Assembly: GCA_029255685.2 (NCBI GenBank)
Contig: CM055312.2
Span: 16,082,649 to 16,146,648 of the forward strand
Length of the DNA: 64,000 nucleotides
Origin: Silene conica
Lineage: Eukaryota > Streptophyta > Magnoliopsida > Caryophyllales > Caryophyllaceae
Reading direction: 5' to 3'
Below are positions 1-12,767 of this stretch, in pieces. The notes below the pieces were generated by a model, which saw only the letters and a list, made by a program, of their open reading frames with translations, ran no database searches and was not told where the DNA came from. Every line of letters begins with the position of its first letter. Positions within the stretch are counted from its first letter, which is position 1. The position numbers were made by a program, and so were the translations under genes.

Positions 1-1833
1 TTATCCTTGTTGCCTACCTCACAGGTATCACAAGGAGCAAATGTGAAAGCAGCGTACTAAGTGTTTTAAGGCTGAAATAAAACTTTATTTCTTTTTTAGG
101 TTGTAAATATTCTGGAGGAACACACTTTGTGCTCCTTGGAACCATTTTGTGATTTATGAAACTACTTCCATTTTTAAGTTCATTGTTGTTGTTTTTTGAT
201 TGAATATGATGGATATGGTAAGTTGAATATAAGGCAATGTCCTAGTAGAACAACTGATAAACATGGGTTAGCAGATTATTCCTCCTGCAGGACGAACACA
301 CTGCGCACGTGGTTGAAACAGAGGGAAACAAGCATCATGTAGGACAGATATGATAGTTAATGTTGTAGCGCTGAATTTTTTTCGGAATTTTTTTTGTCCC
401 GATTTTTTTTTGGAAATTTCCGTAAATCTTTTTTGGAAATTGTTTTTGGAAAGTTATTTCGGAAATTTTTTTGGAAAGTTTTTTATTTCCGAAAATTCTT
501 TTATGTGGCCGATTTTTTTTGACTACTTTATCAATTTAATTTGATATCATAAATCGTTTATGGTATTTTTTTAAAATTTTTGGTACCTTATTATTTTAAA
601 TTGTTTAGAATAATGGTGAATTAATTCATTATATACGATATTTTGAATTAACTATGGATTATAGTATATTTATGACATATACAATTGATTTTGTGAGAAT
701 TTACGGAAGTTTTCACATATTATAAATTATTTAAAGGTGGTTTGGATAAATATTTTGCATTATGAATGTTTTATATTTATATTGTTGATGATTGCATTTT
801 TTTCCGATGAATGTTTTATTTTAAGCATGGTAATATTATGTAATTTAGTGTGGCCTTAGTTTGATTGTTTTTTCGTAATGATTGAAAAGTAATCGGGGAT
901 GTAATTAATGAGATCTCGTATCTCCTTTTTTTCTTTCGTTTTTTATTACGTTATATTTTTTAGAATGTAAATAGGATTTACAGGAATGTAATGTAATGTA
1001 ATTTAATATTTCGAAAGAAGATTTTGAAGCGGAAATTTGAAGTCGTTCACCCCACTTCGTTAATGCATTACACGAATGGAGATTCCACCTAGCTTCTCGG
1101 ATCCAATGTGATTGGATTCCAAAGTTGTACTCTCCAGGTTGATAGGCCATACTAGAAATTTTGTTCTTTATATTTTATTTCATTGCTTGCTTGTTCATCA
1201 CATGTTTTTTTAATTGCATATCATCATATTCCGCCTAAACCAAAGCACCTAAAATTGCATGAAAATGGACCATATAGTATATGTAGTTATTTTCATCGAC
1301 ATATGATGTCAATAGAACCGTCATTTATTCCTATTGACCTATACATTTGTGCACTTAAAATGAATCTAAAATAAATGATGAGATCTCTCTCTTAATTAAA
1401 ATTGAGATTAGTCTTTCTAGATCAATTGACTATGAATCTCTTGTTCGTTGGTGGACATATTGGACATAGTACTCTCTGTATGAAACCCTTCTACCTTGGG
1501 TAAGTAGTGCGTATTGATTTAGTTGAACTTAATATCATGGTTTAAAAGGTGTATGTTAGATTATAATGGACTATGAGATTAATTTGAGAATTTTGTAGAC
1601 CAAGAGTTCTAATGTAGAACTAGCTAAGTGGTAAGCTTACAAAATTGGGTCTTGCGATCATTTATGTAATCCAATGAGATAGATCGATTATATAAATGCT
1701 TAAGTCGTTGTTAAAACCGTTTACATTGACTTTAAGTTTTCGATGTTTTTACTTGCTTTCTCCTTTATCGTGTTGATCATTAAATAATATGTTTTATGGT
1801 AAAGTAATTTTCATAAATGACATTTATGTTTTA
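1..1833. other. AT-rich left flank, unassigned
   Basis: No recognisable gene or element terminus is seen here. By position it lies upstream of the copia integrase remnant, so it may be degraded 5' copia sequence (gag/protease) or other nested repeats, but I could match no motif. Positions 360-500 are a run of T-rich, GGAAATTT-like units. Short open frames in the stretch have low-complexity composition and no family signature. The copia 5' LTR was looked for by comparison with the 3' LTR near 45160-46213 and was not found. Confidence 0.4.
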
Positions 1834-2519
1834 GACCAAACGACTGATTTTAATCATGTGAATAATAAAAGGATTAAGGTCGGTGACAAATATCAAATTT
1901 ATCTATGGCATTGTTGTATGAAACATATATATAAATGAGAGACGCGTAAAGAAACTCATTAAGAATGGGACGATTTCACCATTTTTGTACGAATCATTTG
2001 GTACGTGTGAATCATGTCTCATTGAAAAGATGACTCGTATTTCCTTTAACTGTATTGGAATGCGAGCTAGTGATCTTATAGGACTCATACATACTGATGT
2101 GTGTGGCCCTATTTCCATCACAACTAGAGACGACTATAGATACTTTATCACTTTTACAGATGATTAGAGTAGATACGGGTATGTCTACTTAATTAAACAT
2201 AAAAGTGAATCATTCGAAAAGTTTAAGGAATTCCAAATCAAGGTTGAGAACCAATTGGATAGGAAGATAGAAGCACTTCGATCAGATCGTGGTGACGAAT
2301 ATCTTTCGACTGAGTTTGATCAACACCTAAAAGACTATGGTATTGTATCACAGTTAACTCCACCAGGAACACCAAAATTGAATGCTATAACCGAGCTAAA
2401 AATCGAACTTTATTAGATATGGTTTGATCCATGATGAGTCACACTATTGTAGCAGATTCATTATGGGGACATGCTCTTCAATCGGCAGCTCTAATACTAA
2501 ACCTAAGTCCGACTAAAGC
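1834..2519 (+). pseudogene. Ty1/copia pol remnant: pre-integrase zinc finger and integrase core
   Basis: Conceptual translation gives a GAG-pre-integrase region followed by an integrase core. The HHCC-type zinc-binding residues are visible as LWH, KHI and CESC. The core shows HTDVCGP (first catalytic Asp), YFITFTDD, and LRSDRGDEY (second Asp). Integrase inserts element cDNA into the host genome. The frame is broken: there is a shift near 1935, a stop where TFTDD should be followed by Trp-Ser-Arg, and several stops after 2400. Reading stops at 2519 because a solo LTR follows. The protein resumes at about 15532, after the two adjacent insertions, with an AVDKIPYEIW-like segment. This is an inactive fragment. 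Confidence 0.88.
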
Positions 2520-2896
2520 TGTAACACCCTCATTTATTTAAGGGCCTGTACTAGGACTCCTCAAGTAAATAAGAGTGTTACCATCTCGGTTTCTCGAGGC
2601 AGTAGATACAAAGGAAAATCAATCAGTACTTTAATTAAAATTTAAAGCGTAACATGTTCTTACAACTGTATCCAAAAGTCTTAACAAAATAAGAAAGTAC
2701 ATCTCATGCTAAACTGACTAAGGTGATCTAAACTTTGGTCTGGTCCGGATCAAAGCTCTCTCTCCCATAGCTCCCTTTAGTCTCAGCCACCTGTCAATCT
2801 GCTCCCCAATAATTTGGTTCATCACAGGTGATCACGAATACACAGGGTCAACCACGAGGTTGAGTAGAGGTAAAAATAAATAAACAACAATATAAT

Positions 2897-3112
2897 ATGC
2901 TCCGCACCGATCCAACGCCAAATAAACTCCGCACCGATCCAACACCATATAAACTCCGCACCGATCCAACACCATATAAACTCCGCACCGATCCAACACC
3001 ATATAAACTCCGCACCGATCCAACGCCATATAAACTCCGCACCGATCCAACGCCATATAAACTCCGCACCGATCCAACGCCATATATACTCCGCACCGAT
3101 CCAACGCCATAT
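2897..3112. repeat. 27-bp minisatellite inside the solo LTR
   Basis: Eight tandem units of about 27 bp, each containing CTCCGCACCGATCCAAC followed by RCCATATAAA. Because 27 is a multiple of three, the tract stays open in several frames on both strands and gives spurious repetitive ORFs. The LTRs of the 17432-38467 array hold fewer copies of the same unit followed by a CACACCAGTCACAAGACC-type unit. Confidence 0.95.
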
Positions 3113-3569
3113 CACAAGACCGAATATATAATCACATCATATAATATCTCAGAATAAAATAGATAACGCAATATAATGATCACATGATATTATATCACAA
3201 ACATGCTTAATACTAAATAAGAACAAATTACACATCATCATATACCAGTATTTTCCCCTACCTGAATTAGCAGCAAAGCAGACAAAACCGAGGCTTGTTA
3301 AAATGTTCCACGCGAAACTCGCTACCTAAACAGATATACGCAACGAATTAACAATCTTCCCGAACCCCTTAACGATCATACATACTATAAATAGCGACCT
3401 TCCATAAATGGAAAGTTTCCATAAATAGAAACTTTCCCAACATAGTAACTTTCCAAATATAGACGTCCCATGACTTAAATAATCCCCGACTCGTATATAT
3501 AAATAACGCGACCCGAATTTGTAAGAAAATAATAAAGCCCTACTAAAATAATAATAATACAACATTAAT

Positions 3570-3571
3570 AA

Positions 3572-3632
<61 letters not shown>
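3570..3632. repeat. TAA trinucleotide microsatellite
   Basis: A near-perfect run of TAA/ATA units in the solo LTR, at the position equivalent to the TAA tracts in the four array LTRs. Confidence 0.9.
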
Positions 3633-3634
<2 letters not shown>

Positions 3635-4797
3635 GATTTGATAAACTCAAGGTGACAAAACACAAACAATTGACCCAGCTACCATGTTTAACCCGTATAC
3701 ATATTCAGCCCATAAAACCCTAACTAAGACTGACCACCGAACGCAACAAACCAAACACAAACAGACCCCAACCCCGAGACATAACCCCCGACAAAACACC
3801 ACCCCCAACACCACCGGCCACCACTGGCTTCCCCACTGGCACCACCAGGCTCGCCACTGAGCCGCGGTGGCCCCAGGAAGGTAGTCAGTGGTCACCAACC
3901 ACCACTCATGACGCCATCAACCAAGTACGAACCCAACACCGAAACACCGACCCCCTGTTTTAACCCAGGAACCAGTCACACGCAAACCCATATTAAAACA
4001 CCACACGCCACCACGACCGAAAGTGGTAGCAGCCTTCCTGTACCCCTAACTACCACCAATCTAATAACCCTAAAACCCAAAGCAATCGTGCACAGGAACT
4101 CCATAGGATTGACACGCAAAACAGCCTACTCGCAACCCCTGTTCTGAACTTCGAAAGGAAAGAGACTGACACCCATGACAACCGCCCCTCACGACGGCTC
4201 TAGGTGGTCAAAGACGACACTACCATGGTCAAAACATGCTCACTAACCCACATAGATTAAGGTTATGCGGAAATTACGATTGTAAGTATGATATACGACT
4301 GAGACAAAAGAATCCAAAACGGAGGGAAACGGGTTTTTCGAAAGCTATGGTGAACATACCTCTTTGCCGTGGCCAACGACCACCCTTAGAACCCTTTTGG
4401 CCACCGCGAAAAACTCCCTTTAGCATGCCCAGATGTGGCGGCAGAGAGTGGGTAGTGAATTGCTGTGTCGTTAGGTTGATATTAGGGTTAGGGAACCGTG
4501 TTTTTATGTGGTGGCAGGGAGGCTTTGTATTATGTTAGTATAATGTATGTGATAAGTGACGAGATGGGCTGGTGGTGTTAGCACACAAATGAGGCCCAGT
4601 TCTATTACTTAAACACGGTTTACCGCTAAGACATAAACTCGACTCTTCATCAACCACATGTAACTATAAAACACTTATTCGATAATTAGATTATCGAATA
4701 CAAACATCCCAATAATAATCAACACGTAAATATAAATATTAACTATTAAAACATATACGATAAGACACGATAAAATACGGAGTATTACAAAAGCTGC

Positions 4798-6327
4798 TGA
4801 TACGGTCGTTTAAGTACCAAAAATAAAACCTAATAACTACTGACAGAAGTCAGCGGCAAGTAGGGTCGATCTTCACAAGGAGGCAAAGTTGCTAGTTATC
4901 CGTTTAAAATGGTCTGTTGGAATGTGTCACAAAATTGGGGGTTTGATTGATTTGAATTCTAAAAACTATGAGAAAAAGGGAAAGAGGAAACAGATAAAAA
5001 AAGTACTAGGATTGTCGGTTCACCATGGCTACTAAAGTCTGAACTAACAGTCGTAAAACACCCTAAATTCGGTCTGTGGGTAGTGAAAAGGTCCTTTCGG
5101 TCCGCTATTCGCCCTAAGACTACACTAACTTAGCTTCCGCCCTCATTAGTACGATCTTAATAATCGTCGCAGAACTACCCCTAAACCAATCTTCCGATCT
5201 AGGTCAAGAGGGTTTTTATACAGTCAATTGAGTGCGTCGACTCAAACAATTAACAGCTATTATATGCGACGGATACATACAAACCAAATTACGGGTATCC
5301 TAAACTAATAATTCATGCTACACCATGGCTACCCTAAATCCTAGCGTAGGAATTAGCTACGCATGATTGTTGTAAGAACGATTATAACAATAAAATGAAT
5401 AATTAACAACATAGTAGAAAAAGAGAAAGAATTGAAATGAGAAGCAAGAGAACAGAAATACTTAAATAGAGTAGCAAAATGATGAAAGGAAGAACAAATA
5501 TCCGATCCGAGTAATCGGAAGAATTGCAAAATTCAAAACTAAAAATAAGAATGGGAAGTAGCAGTATTTCGTAAGTTTCTGAATGAGAAAGAATGGCTTC
5601 CTCTATTCACGAAGTGTTTTATTTATAAAACAATTTCTTGAACTGACAATGACGCCATAGTGCAACTCAACAGTCAGTCGCCTTCTCGATCGAGGAGAAA
5701 AAGCTCTTGATCGAGAAGAATAAGTACCAAAACCTCTCAATCGAGAAGATTAAGAAACAAAACCTCTCGATCAAGAAGAATGGCTATTAAAATCTATCAA
5801 TCGAGAATAAAAGCTCTCAATCGAGAAGAAAAGCTCTCGATCGAACAAATAAAGTACTCGATCGAGCACTTCTCAGCGCGTATTTCCTGCACTACGCAGT
5901 GAACTTCAAATGGCTGTCATTTCTTCGTTACTCGCTCAAATCAAGCGTTCTTGGTGGCGTTAGAAAGCTAAGAGGATACGCTTTCATCTCCAATTGGAAT
6001 CACCTGATGATCTATTGTAGAGCTCGAGATATGACTCCTCAAAGTAGGCACTAGCAAATTGAAGCTCTTCCTTTGCTTGATAGACTTTATTGCTTCTATG
6101 CGCATCTCAAAATGGTAGTAACAAGCTTCGACTCAACTCTTCTCCTAAATGCATGCATAAGGACATGTTTTAGGCTCGATTATGATCTTCTCCGACTCAT
6201 ATATGCAATTAGCACAAGACAAACCAAAGTAGACTATTCGGGGGATATTTGTAGCAAAATACTATGGAATAAGCATAGAAATGTGTGCTAAGATGGCCTA
6301 AAAGGTCTATAAGAAATGCACACGTCT
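4798..6327 (-). repeat. 3' LTR of the gypsy element
   Basis: About 1.53 kb, matching 12791-15531 once the copia LTR in that copy is removed. It contains the TAGGGTCGATCTYCAYARGGAGGCAAAG block, the AATTCATSCTACRCCATGGCTACCC block and a run of TCTCGATCGAGAAG-type units at 5677-5872. The right end reads CACACGTCT where the other LTR has CACACATCA, so the terminal CA has mutated. A purine-rich tract on the minus strand (GGTTTGGGAAAG) adjoins it at about 6330-6345 and is the likely polypurine tract. Confidence 0.85.
5677..5872. repeat. CTCGATCGAG-type tandem motif in gypsy LTR
   Basis: About eight variants of the palindromic 10-mer CTCGATCGAG, spaced irregularly at roughly 20-30 bp. The matching part of the other LTR (14922-15072) has about six. 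Confidence 0.9.
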
Positions 6328-8256
6328 AACTTTCCCAAACCAAACCTTTGCTTGCCCTCAAGCAAACTCATGCAATTAACTAAGACTAAACAGTTAGGAG
6401 TAAAACATGGACAATCTGAAAACTGTTAACTCAAACCGTTTAATGCACATGAATCAATATTAAAAGTTCAATATCTAAGCAAACGAATTTATGCATATTT
6501 CAAATAAATGTTGAACTTTCGACTTTGCAAGACTTTCAAAATCGGACTCTCCCGGGTCACTCTTCTCTCAACAAAGCAAAGGGTAAGCAGATAATATGTA
6601 AGAGAGAAAGAAGTAAAAGTCGCTAACCTAGACTTCGACCAACACAATCGTGCATGCAATTTAGTTTGATAAATAATTCTAACTACCGTGCACATACATT
6701 CCAACCATTCAGGGTCCATCACATGCCGAATACTTGCAAAGTTTAGATAAGTGGGGCTATGGGTAAGAAGAGGCAAAACAATATGGGAATGAGAGGGAAA
6801 GTAGCCAAGCTAGCATCCTAATCAAACCGAGTGAAACATCCACTTCTAACTCACTGAATTAAGCTCAAATGCCTTAACGATTAGGCAATCAACTCACTAA
6901 TTCAAAATTGCAACATAGGAGAAAATTCCAAATTTTTCTTTTTTCTTCTCTTTTGCCGTTTTCTTTTTTCATTTTTCTTTTGTTCCGAGTTTTTTTCATT
7001 TTTTTTTTCTTCGGCAATTTTTTTTCTCCATTTTTCAATCCACTTCTTCATTTACCAACTGCATACAATAAGAATTGAGCCAAAATTGATGCAAAGAACC
7101 GAATACCACTCAAACTACTAAACTAACTTAGCAAAAGATAGGCTTAGTTTATGGATTGTAGCAAAAGGGTCAACTGGCAATTTTTGGCTAATGTGAAGTT
7201 AATGGGTAAAATGAATTAATGGAATTTTGCAAACATTCTCCATACACGTGATACCATCCACAAACCCCGAATGTATGCAGGCAATAAGCAATTAAAAATC
7301 ATGCTTGTGCAATTTGATGTTACAAGATATGCAGGAAGTAACTACGCACAATCCTAAATGAACCGGTCATGAATGACACCAGTTAAAGCTCTAAACCTTA
7401 GAAAGATATTGCAGTTTGCCAAAATTTCCAGTCAAGTCTACTAGTTCAACAAATTTTGAAACGAAATTCGAGAAAATGCTGTGGAAATTGCTAAAAGACG
7501 TGAAACAGTGCAAGGCTTAAGAATACAACAATTTTCAGCAATAAAACACTCCAATCTGACTCGACCTAATATGCAAAAATAAACGTGATTTTTTTTTGGA
7601 AATAAAACAATGCATTCGAAAATTGAAACGTGCAAACAGAAATGCAGTAAAACAAAATGCAGACACATAAATGGATGATAAACCTCCCCAAACCAAATCG
7701 TACAATGTCCCCATTGTACAAAGTAAAGGAAAAGAAATGCAAACTAAAGAAGAAGAGTTAGGAACTTACAAAAGTGCACGTACCACCGACCTCCCCAAAC
7801 CGAACCAAAAATGGGAGGTTGCAAACGAAGCGTAGAAGTCGGGCAGAAAAATCCGTCACAGCAGTCGGTAGAAGAGCAGCTTCTAGATCAAGAAAAGCAT
7901 TGCTCGATCGAGCAGTTTGTCATGTGATTCCTCTCGAACGAAACATTAGACCTCTCGATCGAGGAATCCAAACCACAAATCGTCTCGATCGAGCAATCTG
8001 GGTTCCAAAACATCTCAATCGAATCGCTGGATCACTCGATCGAGATCAATCCCTGCAAAACGCAACAACAATAGCGGAAAACTACAAAAACGCGAAGACG
8101 AGCTCAAAGTCTATAGCCGAGCACGATTATTACAACACACAAAACATAAAAAAAAAAAATAATTGTTCCAAAACAGAAATAGATAAAAACTTAAAACTCC
8201 GGGTTGCCTCCCGGTAGCGCTAGATTAAAAAAGTCCCAGCTCGACCTTCTTCTTCA
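6328..8256. other. Non-coding 3' internal region of the gypsy element
   Basis: No long open frame and no polymerase, RNase H or integrase motif is seen on either strand. A T-rich tract lies at about 6935-7030. Several further CTCGATCGAG-type motifs occur at 7872-8050. In coding orientation this stretch lies between the gag/protease remnant and the 3' LTR. The absence of pol here is why I call the copy non-autonomous. Confidence 0.6.
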
Positions 8257-8616
8257 TCATCCAACACCACAATTTAATGGCCCTCTATAAGGCTTCTGAC
8301 TGAATGCGGTGGCTTCAGCTAACGTCAAGTCAACATCCGGCCTCCACAACTTGGCATTTGAAAAATGAGAACTCCTCAAAGCGCCCCGCTCCCAAACTTT
8401 CAGTTCATCACGCATCCTCTTTCTCAACGGCATAGCCTTATCAACACCTCCTCCTGGATCATCTATCCAAGTAGTTCCAGATTCCATGCTAGGAGCACCC
8501 ATGATACCTCCCGGTTCATTGAACTCGTCAAAACCTGCAAAAATAGAAACAAGGAGATGTTCCTCCAATTCTCTCCTAGAACGGGGCGGAAGTGTCATAA
8601 CAGCAGCAATAATATG
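8257..8616 (-). pseudogene. Gypsy gag/pro reading-frame remnant, downstream part
   Basis: An open minus-strand frame whose upstream end was cut by insertion of the solo LTR at 8617-11329. When the insertion and one copy of the ATATG duplication are set aside, the frame is continuous with the protease-bearing region upstream. The visible peptide is hydrophilic, includes MTLPPRSRRELEEHL and ends near PYRGPLNCGVG. I recognise no domain. It is probably the segment after the retropepsin in the polyprotein. Confidence 0.5.
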
Positions 8617-11329
8617 TGTGACACCCTGCGATATTACATAAAAATAAACAAGAAACGTGCAGCGGATATAAGGTATTTTAAAAACTTTCAACATATATAA
8701 ATAAACTTAATCGCGGAATATCAAAACAACATGTGGAAGATTGAAACTAAAGAAAAAGTATAACTTATACAAGATAAATTCAATGAACAAGGGATAAGGT
8801 ATCCCTTGATAGCAATACAATTTAAAACTAATCTAATCGTAAATAGGTAAATGTCGAATAGTCAACAATGCTCGCTAGCCACACGTCTTCCCCAAACAGC
8901 ACCAACCTACATACATGTAACATGTACGCCACAGTCAGTGGGGGAGTAACTCGAGGTTCTCCCAGCCACTTTTTGTCAGAAAACACGTAAACGGTAAGAC
9001 AACACAACATATACATATGAACATGCATATACGATGATAAGTAATCAAATATGACATAATAAAATACAACACATATGATCAAGGCGTGAATCAACATGTG
9101 AAACATAATCAAGTCCTCATATGAACTATTATCAAAACCAACAATCAACCAAGTGAATGACTCAGCGGCCAACACTAGATGGCATGGCCAATCACGGAAC
9201 ATACAAGAATAAAATGAACGTCGTCAGGGAACATAACCGTTACCACTGACCGCTAGATCGCATAACCACGACACTAACTATCGGGATGCATAACCACGAC
9301 ACCGACTCTATGTATAGCGCATAACCGACAACTATATGTCTAAGACCTGGCCAGACCTATCGATGTAACAACCTACACCGAACGACACACGGGGACCGGA
9401 GCGCATTAGCACGACCTCCGACCAATCCCGAACATAGACAAAACCCATAACCAAGGTGGCATTATATTAGTTCATTACAATGATACACAAATCGTACCAC
9501 CGCTATCTATTCACAAACAAGGTGACATAACCGTCACCAACACAACTTGGAATGACATAACTGTCATCCACACAAGCAAGGTAACATAACCGTTACCCGA
9601 CTCAACTTGAGATAACATAACCGTTATCAAAATATAAGTAAGACAACATAATCGTTGACATTACTACTCGAGCTATAATAACCGTTAACTAACCCATTTT
9701 GAACATGTGAGCTTCAAATCATTCAAGACAACACTTAAGCTAATTTTGAGAAGCTAACTTGAAGCGGGAGCCGGTTTCCCTTCCAGTTGCCCAGCCGGGG
9801 GGTTTTCCTCCTCAACTTAGCTACTAAATCGTCTTAAGCATTCAACCATGCAACGACAATGGAAACACCCAAACATATCACTCACATGAGCAATAAACAA
9901 TAAGAATTTATTTAACAAGTCTCATTCTACAAGCTTCCTTTTCATTCGGAAGTAAAACAAACAAGAGTTTAAAGACAAGTTAATTATCGTAAACATGTGA
10001 ATATAACAAGGAAGGATGAACGGAATTTAACTCGCGGATCATACATGCCATATATATACTTTCTAATATATGTTTTTTAACGATTTAAAATGCCCAAACG
10101 ATAACCGAACAAGGGGTAAAACGATACCCAGGACAGCCCCCAAACATTCCCAATATAAGCGCATAAAGTAGCCCCGAGCGCAGGCTGCTACCCACGGCCG
10201 CAGGCTGTGGTATCCACGGGAGTGTTGGCTGCTGTGCGCAGCAACAGCTCGTTTCAGTCCCTCTTTGCGTACATCGAATCAAGACATACAACATACGTAT
10301 TGTACGACATATGGGCAGCCTAGCACCATCACAATGACACACATATATCACCCACCATGTTTAAAACCAATTGCAAGCATGATTAACAATCTCGAACATG
10401 GATTAAAATCAATCGTAAGTCACAACATTTATAAGACGAACTAAGCATGTGACGGATGCTAGTTTGCCCATTAACCATAACTAACATTTATCATTCGTTT
10501 CTACCAAATAAGTCATGAATTCCATTTCAAACGATTAAATCATGAACTAATTAGCACAATACCTCATAATTTCAGAAATTAAATCAACAACAACCACACA
10601 TAAACGATTTTTGACTTAAAGTCGAGTAACCTCTCAAAATTACCTTTAAGGCTCTTCAAATCTTCAAAGAATCCTTCATTGAAGTCCAACCATCCATTCT
10701 CGCCAACAAACAATAAGAAAAACGAATCACAATCAAACCCTAGAAAAATGGGTTTTTTCGAAAACCCAACAATACTAACTTTTAAAGACATGAAAAGAAG
10801 GAGAAGGAGAAGAGGAGAACATACATGTAAAGAGCTCGGAATTTGAGCAAGATACGAGGATGCTAGAGTCGATTTTGTGCTCATGGAGAAACACACCAAC
10901 AATGGTGAAGGGGTTTTTCTGATTTTTGAGGAGGATGAAGAAATGAATAGGTTGTGTGAAATAAAACACAACATAGGGGTTATAAGGTTTTTGAGTCGGA
11001 AATGACTCGGGATTCATTTAATGAGTCGGGATGACTCGAAATTCATTAACTAAGACGGAAATAACATCTTAAGACCAAAATTACTCGAGATAGAACCAAT
11101 TTTGCAAATAACTCACAACTCATGAAATTATCCTACATACTTGTCATTTTCGAAAATTAAAACCGAAACTTAAATTTATAAAACTCGAAATATCATTTGA
11201 AATTAAAATGCTTTAAAATGAAATATTCATATCACAAAATATATTTACGAAATTTAATAAAATATAAATTATTCTTGAAATTAAATTGAATCTTTAAATT
11301 TATAATATCGAAAATATCGGGGTGTTACA
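8617..11329 (-). mobile_element. Solo LTR (TGTAACACC family) inside the gypsy element
   Basis: The ends are TGTGACACCC on the left and GGGGTGTTACA on the right. A perfect 5-bp duplication, ATATG, lies at 8612-8616 and 11330-11334. The 2.7 kb between them has no coding domain. It shares the CAGTCGGGGAGTAACTC-type block and internal short repeats with the LTR at 46951-52617, in the opposite orientation. Sense is inferred from the CGGGGTGTTACA end, which reads as an LTR start on the minus strand. ORFs in this span have no family features. Confidence 0.9.
9225..9690. repeat. Short degenerate repeats in the solo LTR
   Basis: Recurrent units GCATAACCACGACAC (about 9255-9320) and RACATAACCGTTA/ACATAACYGTCA (about 9520-9690). 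The corresponding part of the 46951-52617 LTR has similarly built repeats (GGTTATAGCTGAA at 51090-51400), consistent with fast-evolving repeats at a conserved position. Confidence 0.75.
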
Positions 11330-11334
11330 ATATG

Positions 11335-12408
11335 TGACTCATAAAGTGGCTCAGACGGAATGGCAATGGGCTCTACAAGAGGGATATGATCGCAAGGTAC
11401 GATAAATATGGGTTCCCTAGGGTCATCGGACTTAGTAAAATCCAAATCCCCACCCCCGACCTAAAGGGTAAGTGTCCCAACCCCGACATCAACAATTGCG
11501 CCAGCAGTGCACAAAAATGGTCTTCCCAAAATAATGGGAACGTTGCGGTCCTTGGGTATGTTAAGAACAATGAAATCTGCGGGAATATAGAAATTCCCGA
11601 TCCTAACAGGTACATCATGTAAAGCTCCCTTAACCTTTACATAAGAGTAATAAGCCAATTGAATAGTCGTTCTAGCGCGCACAAACTTAGTCAATCCTAG
11701 TCGCATTGCAAGAGGTAAAGGTAAGATGTTGACACAAGAATCAAGGTCACATAAAGCATTATCGAACGAATGGGTCCCTATAGAATATGAGATAGAGAAA
11801 TGACTCGGGGCACATATTTTAGGGAGGGTTCCCTTCCTAAGAAGTGTGCTACACCCTTCACTCATGGCTATGTTCATTACCGACTCATTAATATTCTTCC
11901 TAGACCAATCAATTTGAGAAATAAAATTGGCATAAGTAGGTACCTGAGTTATCATATCATCGTGATGAGCAAAGACGTCGAGAGCCCGTAAGCGGTCCAG
12001 AAATCCTCGGTGTGGCAGCAACCGTTGTGGGTAAGGAACTGATCGAGCGGTAAAACTAAGAAAGGCCTCGTCATCAGGAGTCCTCGATCGAGTATTTATA
12101 TCTACTCGATCGAGGATTGTATCCGCAATTCCACTCGATCGAGTATTTTTGTTTACTCGTTCGAGAGGTTCGTCCTCGTATTTGCTAGATCGAGCAATTT
12201 CAGCAGCTCGATCGAGAGACTTGTCCTCCAGTTTACTCGATCGAATACTGTCAGGTACTCGATCGAGAAGATTACTCCTCGATGCTCTTGAATTAGCCTC
12301 CTCTCGCTCAATTCCTTTGCTTAATTCATTCACTTGGGCCTGCAACTGCTCAAGACGGATCTTGTAGGAGTTGCTTGCTTGCACCCTTAACGTCAATGCC
12401 TCTATCAT
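11335..12408 (-). pseudogene. Gypsy gag-protease remnant with retropepsin domain
   Basis: The minus-strand frame starts at 12408 and is open for 315 codons to a stop at 11461-11463, then continues in frame to 11335. The C-terminal half is a Tat/Athila-type retropepsin: ALCDLDSCVNILPL is the active-site region, followed by the flap-region LQLA-type segment and NVPIILGRPFL. Retropepsin cleaves the Gag-Pol polyprotein. The usual active-site Asp-Leu-Gly is Asp-Leu-Asp here, which probably inactivates it. The N-terminal half (residues 1-45) is coiled-coil-like. A low-complexity linker of LDR and RSS units follows, and the CTCGATCGAG motif encodes it. There is no zinc knuckle in the visible part. 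Confidence 0.82.
12034..12275. repeat. CTCGATCGAG motifs within gag coding sequence
   Basis: About nine variants of CTCGATCGAG, the motif also present in both LTRs and at 7872-8050. In the minus-strand gag frame they encode the repeated LDR/RSS residues of the low-complexity linker. Confidence 0.9.
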
Positions 12409-12767
12409 CTGGATTAATTCAGTGAACTCATTTTTTTCAGCAAGTTGAGGGGTTTGTTGCGGTACCGGTTGTGGTATAGAAGCAATATATTAATTACCAC
12501 AACCCCAAGAGTCCTTCCTCTCCCAATCAACGGATTTTTGAGCTTGGGCTTCAAACTGAGCAATTAGTCGGGAAACATATGTCATCTTGGCAAAAGGGTC
12601 CGAACGTACTCAAGCCTTCCCTTCAAAAATCTCCCTCCGTAGCCTGTCTAATAAACCTGTGGGCCTATCAAAACAGCACTTAAAGAAAAAGATAAAGAGC
12701 AGCCTCAAGGTACTCAGTCTTCCCTTGAGGCGAAAACGGACAAAATTAAATAGATCAAAGCGTCGCC

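Larger units (their letters stand above)
2520..4789 (-). mobile_element. Solo LTR, gypsy-type TGTAACACC family, in the copia integrase
   Basis: The segment opens TGTAACACCC and closes GTATTACA, so it has TG...CA ends. It is flanked by the 5-bp target duplication AAAGC at 2515-2519 and 4790-4794. No internal coding domain is present. Blocks shared with the LTRs of the 17432-38467 array (the CTCCGCACCGATCCAAC repeats, the ACGTAACGAATTAA block, the TTCCATAAATGGAAAG block and a TAA microsatellite near 3570-3632) mark it as a diverged member of that LTR family in the same orientation. The minus strand is inferred from that similarity. The likely origin is recombination between the two LTRs of a full element. 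Confidence 0.88.

Noticed and set aside
2897-3112. CRISPR-like array
   Set aside because: Units are contiguous without unique spacers, and the context is a plant LTR.
2822-3157. Overlapping repetitive ORFs on both strands (WRWIGAEF, LRTDPTPYK types)
   Set aside because: These are frames through the 27-bp minisatellite inside a solo LTR; there is no start context and no flanking gene.
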